From assembly GCF_004799145.2 (NCBI RefSeq), contig NW_021636095.1, positions 248,001 to 312,000 on the forward strand: a DNA stretch of 64,000 nt. The letters are read 5' to 3'. A program made the position numbers and the translations under genes. Positions 26,901 to 38,334 of this stretch are shown in pieces; position 1 is the first letter of the stretch; every line of letters starts with the position of its first letter. Source of the DNA: Neltuma alba. Lineage: Eukaryota; Streptophyta; Magnoliopsida; Fabales; Fabaceae. The notes beneath the pieces are model-generated. The model did no database searches. It saw only the letters and a list, made by a program, of their open reading frames with translations, and was not told where the DNA came from.

Positions 26901-28006
26901 TTTAGGCTTCATTAAGTTAGCGTGATTAAGTTTGAATCAGTAATATTTTTTTTACCTTATTCTTTAAAATAAATTTGAAACATATTTTTTAATCCTAACT
27001 ATATTTTTATGTCTTGTGAAATGATTATTTTTGTCTTTTTTCTCATCAAATGATTGTTTGTTTAAAAAAAAATTAGATCAAGTTTATTATAACTACAATA
27101 TCAAGTTCTCCAATTACATATTTTTCCACCTATATGTGAGACGTTTTTTCTAATGAGGTCGGGATAGAATATCATATTTGTCTCTTTTTTCATATACAAT
27201 GCAGGAGACTGTAAGAATTTAATTAATTTCAATGTTTTTTAAAGCAGTGACATGAATCTAAATTCTAAAGGAAGAGAAAGGGATGAACGTTGGTGAAAGG
27301 ATAGGAAAGGAAGTAAAATTCTGAGTCAGAAAGTTCATGAACGTAGGCATTATTATATTCTTTTATCCCCTCATACATTTAATCTTCATAATAATGTCTC
27401 TGCTTCAATATGTATAATTCATGCCCAGGTTCATTGCATTGTTTTAAAGCATCATATTGTTCGTTTTATAAAATTCCCCCACCAGTCGGCAAATATACAC
27501 GCCCCAAGTCCATACTACTTATGGCATAAAAGGATCAATTATAAAAAGTTTTAATGGTGTCTCTTAATCTTATGAGGTGTTTTTTCAATCCTCTCACCTT
27601 AGCATTGTTAGTTCCAAATGATATTTTTGTGCAATATATTATTATTTTAAAAAATCAAACTTAATATATTAGTATTTATGAATACTTTGTTCGCATTTAA
27701 AATTTTAATATTGGTATTTTTATTAATAAAATTAGCATTAGAGGACTGAAAAAGATACTTCATAAAAGTCAAAGAATTAAAATAAAATATTGGTGAATAT
27801 CCTGCACAGGCGCACACCTACAGAAGGATAGATAAATAGATCAATACCAAATCAAAATTAGTTTTGTTGGTACTAATAAATTGTTGAAACCCTTTAACGA
27901 TATTTAAAGCTATTTTTTGTTGAATAAGTATTGTATGATATTTATTGTACTGTTATCATACCCACGCTCAAAATAAGACATTTATCTTTATATTTTTTTT
28001 CATCTT
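23913..28006. other. Intergenic region downstream of CCD7
   Basis: AT-rich, with no ORF that resembles a protein. Weak remnants of Stowaway-like MITEs (AAATATGAGAATTAA near 24303, and 25840-25935) and of the TAAAGTATAC MITE family (about 27610-27780) can be made out. I see nothing else. Confidence 0.5.
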
Positions 28007-28024
28007 TAATATAAGACTCCGTTT
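28007..28024 (+). repeat. Left copy of an 18-bp target site duplication
   Basis: TAATATAAGACTCCGTTT precedes the LINE fragment. The right copy is at 28267-28274 plus 28874-28883, interrupted by the MITE at 28275-28870. Confidence 0.8.
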
Positions 28025-28266
28025 TTAAGATGGTTTGGACATGTGCAGAAAAGCCCATTGGAGGCCCTGGTGAGGAGGGTGGATCAGACAAGATGGAGTC
28101 CCATAAAAAAGAACAGAGGAAGACCAAGAAGAACATTTAATGAGGTCATTGAACGAAACCTCCTAGTCAACAACATATCTAAGGACTGGGTTGTTGACAG
28201 AACATGATGGCGTCGTGTGGTTCATAAAGCCGACCTCATCTAGTAGGATAAGGCTTATTGTTGTTG
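28025..28266 (+). mobile_element. 5'-truncated RTE-type LINE, 3' end only
   Basis: The plus strand encodes WFGHVQKSPLEALVRRVDQ, then a basic stretch (NRGRPRRTF) and a Trp-containing tail. This is the conserved C-terminal end of plant RTE-clade LINE reverse transcriptases. The fragment ends in a TTG repeat (TTGTTGTTG) typical of these elements and is bounded by an 18-bp target duplication, so it is a complete but severely truncated insertion of 242 bp. It carries a stop (TGA near 28206) and cannot be active. Confidence 0.8.
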
Positions 28267-28274
28267 TAATATAA

Positions 28275-28870
28275 GGGTGTGTTTGGATGAAACCAAACCG
28301 TGGTTTGAAAAAGTGATTCTGGAGAATAGATTCTGGGGAGAATAGATTCTGTGAAGAATAGATTTTGTAAAAAAGTGATTCTGAAAAGTGAGAGTGTTTG
28401 GATAGTTGTTATCAGAAGCACTTTTTATATATACAAATTACTAAAACAAAGACATAAGTTAATATGATAATTACAGAAAAAATAGATTTTATGATATATT
28501 TTAATTTGAAGGAATAAAATTGTTAATAATATATTTTTACCAACATAATTAATAATACATAAGATAATATAATTAATAAATAATTAATGTGTATATATAT
28601 TTATAAAATATAAGATTAAATATGTTTATCAAAAAATATGTTTATTAAAAAAATAACAAGATATATATCATATAGGCTCTCACACTCTCCCTTTTTTCTC
28701 CAAAAGCAAAAAAATTTTGCTTTTTCCAAAACCATGGTTTTGGAGTCAAAACCATGGTTTTGACCCAAAACCATGGTTTTGGTTTTTAGAGGGGGTGTTT
28801 GGGTGATTGACACCCCAAACCATGATTTGGGTCCCCAAACCATGGTTTGGGGTGTCACCCAAACACACCC
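28275..28870. mobile_element. Tourist/Harbinger-like MITE with TAA target duplication
   Basis: The ends are GGGTGTGTTTGG and CCAAACACACCC, perfect inverted repeats. Internal copies of CCAAACCATGGTTTGG-type palindromes lie near the right end. TAA flanks both sides (28272-28274, 28871-28873), the PIF/Harbinger signature. At 596 bp it has no transposase. It inserted into the right target duplication of the LINE fragment. Confidence 0.8.
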
Positions 28871-28883
28871 TAAGACTCCGTTT

Positions 28884-29479
28884 ATTATTTTGGAAATGTT
28901 AAGGGAGCTAAAAAATTACTTATTTATAGCATGTGTTACATAACCTCTCTGAAATATTTGTATACTATTAGATTAGATATCAATTTACACGTTAGATGAA
29001 TTAGTTTGAACAAAATAAGTATAAATATTTTTAAATAATTTTAAAATTTTTTTAATATCTTTAAATTAGTCAACTGAATCTTTTATATATATATATATAT
29101 ATATTAAGAACTGGACGTAATATATATTGCTTTGTCCTATATCAGGAGAGAAAATAAAGTTATGATACATGTATGAATACATATTTTTGAAATGGACTTT
29201 TTCTAAAATTTAATATATCTAATAAGCATTTGATAAAAAATATATTTTATAAGCGTATATAATAATTATTTCTAAATGAATATTTATATGAATTTTATTT
29301 ATACTTGACATAAAATTGGGTTAAATTGCATTTTTACCGAAAATTATATCCTTGGAGGAGCTATATAAACATTGTAAAGAACACTGTGTGGAAAATATAT
29401 ATCACTCTAGCTTTTAAAATTGGTACAATATTACGCTATTTTTAACCGTTCACGTTGAATAAAAAACTCTCTTAGCTTG
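28884..29479. other. Intergenic DNA, no gene
   Basis: AT-rich sequence with an (AT)n run near 29082-29103. I see nothing else. Confidence 0.5.
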
Positions 29480-29481
29480 TA

Positions 29482-29811
29482 CTCCCTCCGTTCCTTATTA
29501 TAAGAGACATTTGATGCTTATGGCATGTTTCCAAATATAAGAGACACTTAAAAGTTGTCTCTAGTTTTTTGTATTGATTTCCTATTTTACCCCTATTTAC
29601 TTTGTCTTCTACCCATACTCTCTCTCCCTCCCACTTCTTTTTCTTTTAATAATTTAATTGTTCTCTCTCATACTCTCTCTCCTTATTAATAGGGGTATTG
29701 TTGGAAAAAACATTATACTTTTTACATATTAATTGTCCTCAACTAATTTTAACTGTTTTTTTGATCAACGTAATTTAGTTATTTGTCTCTTATAATAAGG
29801 AACGGAGGGAG
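29482..29811. mobile_element. Stowaway MITE
   Basis: The termini CTCCCTCCGTTCCTTATTAT and its reverse complement match over at least 20 bases, and TA flanks both sides (29480-29481, 29812-29813). CTCCCTCCGTTCC is the hallmark Stowaway end. At 330 bp it is non-coding and well preserved, hence probably the youngest Stowaway in the window. Confidence 0.9.
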
Positions 29812-29937
29812 TACTAATTATAAAAAGAAAATAACTTAAGTCAAGTTTTTTATATCTATTATGTCAACTTTTTTAATTATATAAAGACCATGTATCCTGT
29901 TTTTTAACCTTTTCACGCAAAAAAAATAATAATAATA

Positions 29938-30456
29938 CTACATTTGGTTCTTAATATAAGACCTAGTTGATTGATTTGGAGAAATTAAAAAAGTTACATA
30001 ATTAATTTAAAGTAATTATATTTCTTGCTTTTCTTCAAACTAATTTGCATCACTTATAAATTGATATACTACTTCCAATTCTAAATATAACAGCTAGTTG
30101 GAGATTCAATTTGGGTTTAAATATAAGATCTTAATCCACTCTGTCTCCTATATTTGTTCATTTTTTTCTCAAAGGAGTCCCATGGTGATCACACAGATTA
30201 AAAAGTTTACACTCTAATGCACATGATTAACATGGGCAATTTAGAAAAACCAATATTCATTTATTACAAATAACTAAATTAATTTTTTAATATTCACAAA
30301 TTAGTTGTCTAGCTCTCTTCTATTAAGGCCCGATGGTAGTCTAATTATACACATTAGTATTTTAGAGAGGTCAACATATGTTATAATTAAGTAATTTAGT
30401 AATTTTTTTAATCTATAAATGAATCAACTAGATCTTATATTAAAGATTGGAGGTAG
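29938..30456. mobile_element. Stowaway-like MITE containing a second one
   Basis: The left end CTACATTTGGTTCTTAATAT pairs with the reversed right end CTACCTCCAATCTTTAATAT, with TA on both sides (29936-29937, 30457-30458). A related element occupies 30069-30339 inside it. Confidence 0.65.
30069..30339. mobile_element. Inner Stowaway-like MITE nested in 29938-30456
   Basis: The left end CTACTTCCAATTCTAAATAT pairs with the reversed right end CTACCATCGGGCCTTAATAG. TA flanks the left side; on the right the dinucleotide is TC, probably mutated. Confidence 0.55.
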
Positions 30457-31094
30457 TATTTTGAAAATAGTTCACATGACCATGGTTAGTTGGACAAGCT
30501 AGTATAATGAATATAAGGTTTGATGTAAATATTGCCCATTGTCAAAATTGGGTGACATTGCATCAATCTTAAAAGCTTATAAGCTAAATTGCTTTATAGT
30601 TTTTTTTTTTTTGAAAAATAACAAAAAAATCCTGTGGAAGTTGTAAAATTTTAAATTAGGATTAGTTACAATACTTTAACAGGCTTTAACAATAATTGAC
30701 TTGTAAATAACAGCATATTTATGTAAAAATAGGTTATAAAATTTTTTGTAATTTTACAGTTTTTTTAATCATTTTCTCCTCTTTCTTTGAGTGTCCGTTT
30801 TAAAATACTTTCTGATAAAAAATGCATTTTAGTTTTTCGAAAAAATGCAACTGGCACTTTAGTCCGATAAAGTTTGGGATAAGTTACATTGTTCATGACT
30901 TTGGACAGTATTTATTTGTGATAAATTTAATTGCATGTATGGTTAAAAGATGTAACTGTCACAAGTCTTAAACTAATGTCAAATAATTACTCAAAACTAC
31001 AACAATAAAAAGTTGGAAACTCACAAATTCATGAAGAATTGTTTTGTACGTAAAATGATAATGACGTTACTTATTTGAATAAAACAGATATATT
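30457..31094. other. Intergenic DNA, no gene
   Basis: AT-rich sequence with no recognisable coding or complete repeat structure. Confidence 0.45.
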
Positions 31095-31103
31095 CTGAAA
31101 AAT

Positions 31104-31413
31104 GGCTAAAGTATACATTTACTCCTTTAACTTTGTACAAGGTTTTTATTTGGTCCTTTAAAAAACATATATTTGGTTCTTTAACTCTAAAATCATTAGG
31201 TTTCAATGATGATTTTTTGTAACAATCATGGATATTTTAAAAATCAAACTTAATATGTTAGTATTTGAGAATATTTTATCAACATTTAAGATCTTAATGT
31301 CATTATTTAAAAAAAAAGCTTTAAGATTAAAAGACTAAAAGCATACTTTTTAAAGTTAAGGGATCAAATTAAAACCTTGTACAAAGTTATAGGACCAAAT
31401 GTATACTTTAGTC
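31104..31413. mobile_element. MULE-type MITE with 9-bp target duplication
   Basis: Long inverted repeats begin GGCTAAAGTATACATTT on the left and, reversed, GACTAAAGTATACATTT on the right; both continue into CTTTGTACAAGGTTTT. The exact direct repeat CTGAAAAAT flanks the element at 31095-31103 and 31414-31422. At 310 bp it is non-coding. It belongs to the same family as the older copy in CCD7 intron 6. Confidence 0.82.
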
Positions 31414-32332
31414 CTGAAAAATAATGAAAGAAAATTTACATACTAATATATATTCCCGTTCATCTCTATTATAAGTCATTTCTAATTAATTTACACATAC
31501 CGATAAAAAATATTTAAAAGTATTAAATTTATTATAGAATTTAAATGATTTTCAATATACCATTTATTAACAATACAAAACTCTAATATCATATTAATTT
31601 TTATTCTCTTATTACTTTTTTAAATATGGGCAAGCATGGTAAAAAAAAAAAATCTAGTGCTTCTTGAAACTAAGAAAATCCCTTACAAAAAGGATAAAAA
31701 AAATACTTGTTAGTTGATTCCTTATAATGAAAATAAGAGTAAGAGATAAATGATTTACCATTAAGTTTGTTGCTTTGGAATTCTGGTTGGTCTTTTGTAC
31801 TCCAATTTTGATTATGGAGGAGTTGCTTCTATTGGACTGGACTAGATGTGATTTTTACGCTTTTACTAAATGGGCTTTCATGTTATTAATTTTTGTGTGA
31901 TTGTGTAGTGTAATTTAATTTCCACCAAATGTTTGTTTAATTACTTGCAAGTGATAAAAATCTTATTTTCGCTGCATATAAGTCTTTGGCTTGTGCTTTT
32001 ATTATCATTAATGACCTAAAATCTATGAACAACTATTAAATTTAGATAGCCCCAGACAAAAATTTAACAATATATAGCATTTTATTTTATCTAAATAGAT
32101 GAGATTTGACATTCATATGCAAAAACGAATCTTAAATGGATACATGAACTTTGACATTCTCATGATGAATTACTTAATAAATGGTATTAACTCCCTGACC
32201 CTTATTGACACTCAAACCTACTAATGCCTCTGTTTAATTTTTTTTTTTACATGTCATGGAAAAAGGAAAAAAAGGAGCTTTTACAAAAGGAAATAACCAT
32301 TTTGCCAATATCTTAAAGATTTTTTTTTTTTG

Positions 32333-32480
32333 GAAAAATGACAAAAAATACCTATTGAATTTTAAAAAGATAAATAGGTCATGCTAATTATTCTTATAAT
32401 GATTTTGAGACTACTCAAAATCCACCAAAATCACCTATTTGTCATTTTAAAATTTAGTGAGTATTTTTATGTCATTTTTC
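32333..32480. mobile_element. Short MITE with AAAAATGACA-type ends
   Basis: The left arm GAAAAATGACAAAAAATACC is mirrored by the reversed right arm GAAAAATGACATAAAAATAC, and the inverted match continues for roughly 50 bases. The ends resemble those of the MULE-type MITE at 14941-15377. I could not define a target duplication. Confidence 0.55.
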
Positions 32481-32790
32481 TTTTCTTTTTTTGAAAAATT
32501 AATCTTCTTTTTTAAATTTAAGCTTTTCTGCACAATAGGTATCTTAAAAGTCAGGAATTAGCCCATCAAATTAAAGGATAAGGAAGTTTGAAAGATGAAT
32601 ATCTTAATTAGATGCCTATTATTTGAACAAATTAAAGAACTGAAAAAAGAATTCAATTTCTTTTTCAAAAGAAGAATAACTCAAAAAACACGTTTAACAG
32701 CAAAAAAAAAAAAAAATCTCTCAAATTAAATTAACATGTGATCCAAGTACAGGTCCTCTCTTGTTTGTTCACATCAATCGCTCGGTTCAA

Positions 32791-32800
32791 TTATAAAATA
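32791..32800 (+). promoter_or_regulatory. Possible TATA box of the UGT gene
   Basis: TTATAAAATA lies about 120 bp before the start codon, a suitable distance for a leader of about 85 bases. AT-rich surroundings make chance matches common. Confidence 0.35.
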
Positions 32801-32912
32801 ACATCGCTCCGTCAATAAAGCTCCATATTTGTACAAATCTTTGAATTATTAAACCAAACTTCACTATATTATTCTTCGCTCCTCCTCCTCCTCCTCCTCC
32901 TTCTGAATGATC

Positions 32913-35367
32913 ATGGAAGCCATAACTGAGATTGCAGTCGTAACCATCCCTGCGTATAGCCACCAAGCCTCCATTCTCGAGTTCTGTAAACGACTTGTTC
33001 TTCTCCAAAACCATGGCCAGTTCCATGTGACCTGCTTCATCCCTACTCTCGGATCACCTCCTAGTGCTTCCATGGCTCTGATTCAGTCCCTTCCTTCTTC
33101 CATAACCTGCACTTTTCTTCCTCCTGTGAACCTCCACGACCAACCTCTGGATCTTCCATTGGAAGTCCAGCTTCAGCTCGCCGTTTCTCGGTCTATGCCG
33201 CTCGTTCGCGAGGCCTTAAAGTCCCTCGGTTCGAGCTCGAGCTTGGCGGCTATGGTGGCTGAGCCTTTATCCATTGAAGCATTAGCAATAGCCAAGGAAC
33301 TTAACATCATATCGTATCTTTATTTCCCTTGTTCTGCTATGATGCTTTCACTTTGCTTTTATTCTGCCAAGCTGAATCAAAGAGTTACTTGTGGTCATCA
33401 GTTTAGAGACCTACCAGTACCCATTGAGATTCCTGGTTGTGTTCCTGTGAATGGAAAAGATCTCCCAGATAATCATCATGATCGATCAAGTTCGGCTTAT
33501 GAGCAGTTTCTTCAACGTTGTCAATTATACCATCTTGCTGAAGGTAAATGTTCCTTTGTTTGTATGATACTACCTCTTGTCCTAATTATGAGGCCTTATT
33601 TGTAATCTATAAATAACGTCTTATAATTAAGATCGGATGTAGTATTATTAATTCCCACAAGAAGAATGAATTAATGACATAGTTAGGTTCTGAAAAGTTT
33701 TTTTTTTGAAAAAAAAAAGAGTTGCAAATATCGATTTACACTGTTGCAAACAGAGATTCTAGTTACAAACCGATGCTACTTCCTATCCTAAACACAAGAT
33801 TTAATTTATAGTACAAATTATACTACAAACTAGATCTTTTATTTAGAACAGGAGGTAATGACATTTGAAACTTAAATGCCTTTGTCTGCTGGATCAATAT
33901 TTGCTAGAAAAATTTGTTAGTGACTTGAATGTCTACTAATATTCATGCATTTGTTTATGCATTGTAAAAAGAAAATAATACCAAGTACATTGTGTGCTTT
34001 TATATGTTCAGCATCTCCTTTTTTATATATATTTCGAAATTCACTTTTGTTAACATAAAATATTAGTTTTTGTAGCCACCAACATAAAATATAAATTATA
34101 CAAGTCTTTTGAAGATAACTCGTACACAACAGCTCAGCACCACGCTTTAATTAATTCTATATTGTGCGCAAATTAAGAGGAAAAGCATGTCCCTTTAGTA
34201 TTGAACAATTAAACAAGTTGTATATGTATCTTGACATTTTCAACATATTAGACGACATACATTTCGCTCTCACCCCAGTTTATAATTCTTAACGAAAAGA
34301 CAAATTCTCTTTTATTATTTCCCAGTTGCCTTTTATTAAAGAGATATTACTGTCATTCGTTAGCTCATGCTTTTTCAGTAGCCTATTATAAAAATTAAAA
34401 TATTTTATTATTGGCCGGTTTAATTTGTTTCAAAAAGTCTTGATATGAGGTCACAAAAAACAATTTTTATTCTTACTTTTTTCCCAATTATATATATATA
34501 TTAATAATAATATCTCTTGCAGGTATCTTATTGAATAGCTTCGAAGAAATGGAAGCAGGAGCCATAAGAGCCTGGCAGCACGAGGAACCAGCCGGAAAAG
34601 GACAAACTAAGAAATACCCTTCTGTACATGCAATTGGACCCATAATAAAAACCGGGTCCAGCATTGAACCAAACCGGTCAGACCGGGACTGTGACAAATG
34701 CTTAAGATGGTTAGACACACAGCCACCAAGTTCTGTTCTGTTTGTTTCCTTTGGAAGTGGTGGGAGATTATCTCAAGCCCAGATCAATGAGCTAGCTTTA
34801 GGGTTAGAATTAAGTGACCAAAGATTTCTATGGGTTAACGTGAAATCACCAAGTGATAGAGCCAGTGCTAGTTATCTAAGTGATAAAAATGAAGAAGACC
34901 CACTTCATTTCTTACCCTCAGGCTTTCTGGAAAGAACTAAGGAACGAGGTTTGGTCATGGCTTCTTGGGCCCCACAAGTTCAAGTCCTAGGTCATAGTTC
35001 AGCAGGAGGGTTTCTAAGTCATTGTGGTTGGAACTCAATACTAGAGAGCATTGCAGAGGGAGTGTCAATTATAGCGTGGCCACTTTTTGCAGAACAAAGA
35101 ACTAATGCTGCAATGTTAGCTGATGGGCTAAAAGTTGCTATAAGGCCAAGACTTAGTGACAACAATAGTGGGATAGTGGAGAAAGAAGAGATTAGTAGGG
35201 TTATAAAGTGTATAATGGAGGATGGTGATGAAGAAGGTGAAGAAATTAGAAGAAGAATGAAAGAGCTTAAAGATGCTGCTTCTTGTGCTTTAATGGAGGA
35301 TGGTAGTTCAACAAAGACACTGTCAAATTTGGCCCTCAAATGGAGAAATCTGAATCACATTAATTAG
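32913..35367 (+). CDS. Family 1 UDP-glycosyltransferase, UGT72-like
   Basis: Two exons, 32913-33543 and 34523-35367, are joined by a 979-bp GT..AG intron inside a Gly codon. The protein has 491 residues, or 493 if the upstream ATG at 32907 is used; numbering below uses that ATG. Family 1 UGTs are cytosolic and move sugar from a UDP-sugar to small molecules; UGT72 members mostly glucosylate phenolics and monolignols. The N-terminal His (H19 in AYSHQ) is in the catalytic place. The motif YFPCSAMML and the run AEGILLNSFEEMEAGAI are UGT72-like. The 44-residue PSPG box starts at W361 (WAPQVQVLGHSSAGGF), includes HCGWNS, and ends FAEQ, where Gln usually marks UDP-glucose use. The usual catalytic Asp partner is Glu (E119 in VAEPL). 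No break is seen. The exact acceptor cannot be inferred. Confidence 0.9.
33570..33642. mobile_element. Miniature Stowaway-like remnant in the UGT intron
   Basis: The ends CTACCTCTTGTCCTAATTAT and, reversed, CTACATCCGATCTTAATTAT pair over about 20 bases, and TA lies on both sides. It is only 73 bp long. Confidence 0.6.
33776..33857. mobile_element. Second Stowaway-like remnant in the UGT intron
   Basis: The ends CTACTTCCTATCCTAAACAC and, reversed, TTACCTCCTGTTCTAAATAA resemble the same MITE group. TA flanks are not evident. Confidence 0.45.
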
Positions 35368-36161
35368 AGAAACTGGATTCTCTTTATAAATTTTCTCTCA
35401 TGTTGTTCCATATATATAAGTTGGAGCATTAGTTCAGTCTAAAAGGGAAGAGTAGAGAGATATATATAAATTTTATATGAAGATGACAGAAAAAAAATTG
35501 CTATTGATGCTGTTATGAAACCCATTAATTTTGGGTCCATGTATGAAACTTTGTCTTATATTTATTCGAGTTAGTGGCATTTCATGCATTACAAAAATTT
35601 GCTATAACAAGAGAAAGTCTGGATTGAAGTATACATATTGGATGAGAAATTCACGTTAAGGAAAGATCAAATTCTTATCATCATTTTTGAATTGTTAATT
35701 AGATTGAACCAATACTCCTATTCATTTATGAAACAAACTTTGTTTAAAGTATCGAAGAATGAGGTCCATTTCGTAATTAGATCTCATGATTTGAGGCATT
35801 ATATTAGGGTCATACAATATAATATATATCAGAGTGTTCTGTATACATTAAAAATGTCAATTTAAATGAGTAGCATATATAGGCTAAACCATATATAAAG
35901 GCGTAGCCTAGGTTAGAAAAGTCAAAGATAATATCCATAAATTAATTCAAGAAGTATAATATATTATTGTTCTTAGTTTATAAAATAAAACTGAATTACA
36001 CATATAAAGCCTTTGAACACGGATCTGTCTCGCGTGCCCCCTCACACACACACTATATAAATATTTGTGTCTCTATATATATGTGTGTGCGCGCGCACGA
36101 CAATAACAGGAAAGCAACCCCACTCTTAATAAGAAAATATTAAGAATCTTAATCCAAAGGC
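35368..36161. other. UGT 3' region and intergenic DNA
   Basis: The region presumably holds the UGT 3' untranslated region, then AT-rich DNA with a short TGTG/CGCG microsatellite near 36080-36098. The next recognisable feature is the copia 5' LTR. Confidence 0.5.
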
Positions 36162-36337
36162 TGTAACAGATTAATTATGTAAATAATGGCTTAGTTAGAA
36201 TTTAGTTAGTGTACAGCTGTAAAGTAGCTAACATCATCACGTGGCTCTCTGTATATAAACACTTGTACTACTCATTTTGTGAATAAGACAAATCTTTTAC
36301 TCCCTCTCTTTCTCTTTCTCTTTTTTTTTTTTTTATT
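36162..36337 (+). repeat. 5' LTR of the copia element
   Basis: It starts TGTAACAGATTAATTATG and contains a TATA-like TATATAAACAC near 36252. It ends in a pyrimidine-rich stretch just before the primer-binding site. The first 72 bases recur at 41967. The exact right edge is uncertain by a few bases. Confidence 0.75.
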
Positions 36338-36338
36338 A

Positions 36339-36350
36339 TGGTATCAGAGC
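36339..36350 (+). other. Primer-binding site (initiator tRNA-Met type)
   Basis: TGGTATCAGAGC directly follows the LTR. It is the standard plant copia sequence complementary to the 3' end of initiator tRNA-Met. Confidence 0.85.
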
Positions 36351-36799
36351 ACACATACTCTCTGTACCCTTGATTCCATTTCTCTCTTTCTTCTCTCTCT
36401 CCTTGATCTATGGCTCCATATAGTTCTTCTTCTTCTTCCTTAGATCAGTCTCAAGATTTAACGAGTTGTTTTTATCTGCATCCCAATGAAAATCCATCCC
36501 TCATTCTTGTTTCTCCTCCTCTCACAGGTTCGAATTATCATCACTAGGCATGAGCCATGACTATGGCTCTCATGAGCAAGAACTAATTTCAATTTGTCGA
36601 TGGTTCTTTGAAGATTCCTGAGAAAAATGATTTTCTCTTTTCGGCGTGACAACGATGCAATACCTTGGTTCTGACTTGGATCAATCGTCCACTTTCTCCT
36701 TCAATTGCACAAAGCGTGATCTGGATTAATAAAGTTGTTGATGTTTAGAATGGTCTGAAAGAGCATTTTAGTCATGGCGATATTTTCAGAGTTGCTGAA

Positions 36800-38334
36800 T
36801 GTTCACCATTTAGCTTAACTACAAGCGGACAGGTCGCAAGTAGTATAAAAAGTATCGTTCCCTCAGAGACTAAGGCCAGATGAGTTAAAAATCATAATTG
36901 TGCTCATGATTAGGTTAAGTGAAATAGTTGTTGTAAATAAAGTTTTTTAATGTACTTTGAAAACAAAGATAAAACTTGAAACGAAATAAACTTGACTTTG
37001 AAACAAATAAGGATCTAGGGTTATTTCTCACTATTGTATTTTATAAAACTTGATTAGTAACTTCTCATTTAGTGTTTTAACGATAAGTTAAGTTAGCCTA
37101 AGGTTCACAAATATTGATTAAGCATTCTCAAGTCAAAATCAAGTTTTGTAATCTTAGTAAAACTTCACATCTTGCTTTTACTTAAAAAGATTACACTTTG
37201 AAAACCAAAACCCTTTTTGGACAAAGCTAGGCCAATAGATATATCTCTATTCTATCAACAAACCATCCATTTAATAGGATAAATTTTTAGTCTAGCATGT
37301 TTTTACCCAAGTTCAAAAATCAATTTAACTTTCTCAAGCTTCAACCAATCAACAAATCATTCCAAATGGTGGCCATTCATAAGGAAGCATTAATCTCAAG
37401 ATAAAAACAACATAACATTATCATTAACACTAAAGAGAGAGTGAAGACAAGTCTTAATCCATATAATAGATCAAAATAACCTTAGAATGACTATTCTAGT
37501 TACAGATATTCAGCAAAAGAGCTACAAATATAAAGACATTTTGTAGCCATTATAGAAACAAAAGAGAAGAGAAGAAGAAAATCAAGGAAAAGGAAGAAAG
37601 AAGCTTTAAATCTCTTGCAACTTCAACCCCAATATTCCTAAGCTTCAAAATCTCTAAACCCTAGCAGAGAATAGCTCCAAATAAGCCCCCAAGTTCAAGT
37701 TTGACTGAAAATCACGAGTTCTCCCTCTTATATGCCCTAATTTTTAAGTTATAATGTAAAATGCATAGCTGTGAGGCGATAGACATCGGAATGGATAGGC
37801 GCATCTGCTGTGGCGAATTACACAGAGAAGGAACTCCAAGAAGGGATTAGGCACCACCGCAAATTTGTACATGCACCGCAGTGCCTATCACAGAATGGCA
37901 ATCTCCTTGGAAAGGACTAGGCGTCGCGGCAGATTTAGACAGGTACTGTGGCGCATCATGCAGAATGTCTCTCCTCTTTTCTGTTTGAGACGCCGTGGCA
38001 AATTTCTTCATGCACCATGGCAGATGGTGCCTTTTTAGCCTCCTTAGCTTGGTTCTTCCATCTTTGCTCACTTTAGGTTCTTGATCTTCCTATGATCATC
38101 CAAAATTTGTTGAATCTTTCTCCTTGTCATTCATCTTCCAACTCTTGCTATTTCCTATACCAAGAATCTTAGAAACATTGCACAAATAATCCCCAATTGT
38201 TAGCATAAATCAAAGTTTCCTTTTTCAAGTCATATTTTCTAGCTTTAAGAGAATAACCCTGTATAATTAGCTTTCAAAACCTAGAAATGAGTGTTAAAAC
38301 AAGTTGAATTGGTAGGAATTTTGAGAGGTTATCA
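36800..38334 (-). mobile_element. Solo LTR (Ty3/gypsy-like) inserted in the copia gag
   Basis: On the plus strand it runs TGTTCACC...GGTTATCA. Read on the minus strand it starts TGATAACCTCTCAAAATTCC and ends with GAGGGAACGATACTTTTTAT, then TACTACTTGCGACC, a form common at the 3' ends of gypsy LTRs in plants. The flanks are CTGAA (36795-36799) and CTGAG (38335-38339), a near-perfect 5-bp duplication. Removing it restores the gag reading through VAEL. It is 1535 bp, with no coding sequence. Confidence 0.75.

Larger units (their letters stand above)
31423..32906. other. Intergenic region upstream of the UGT gene
   Basis: No gene is seen. It contains a short palindromic MITE (listed at 32333-32480), poly(A) and poly(T) runs, and a CTC repeat at about 32879-32900 that would lie in the UGT 5' leader. 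Confidence 0.5.

Noticed and set aside
32864..33073. Minus-strand ORFs over the UGT start
   Set aside because: Shadows of the UGT coding frame and of the CTC repeat in its leader.
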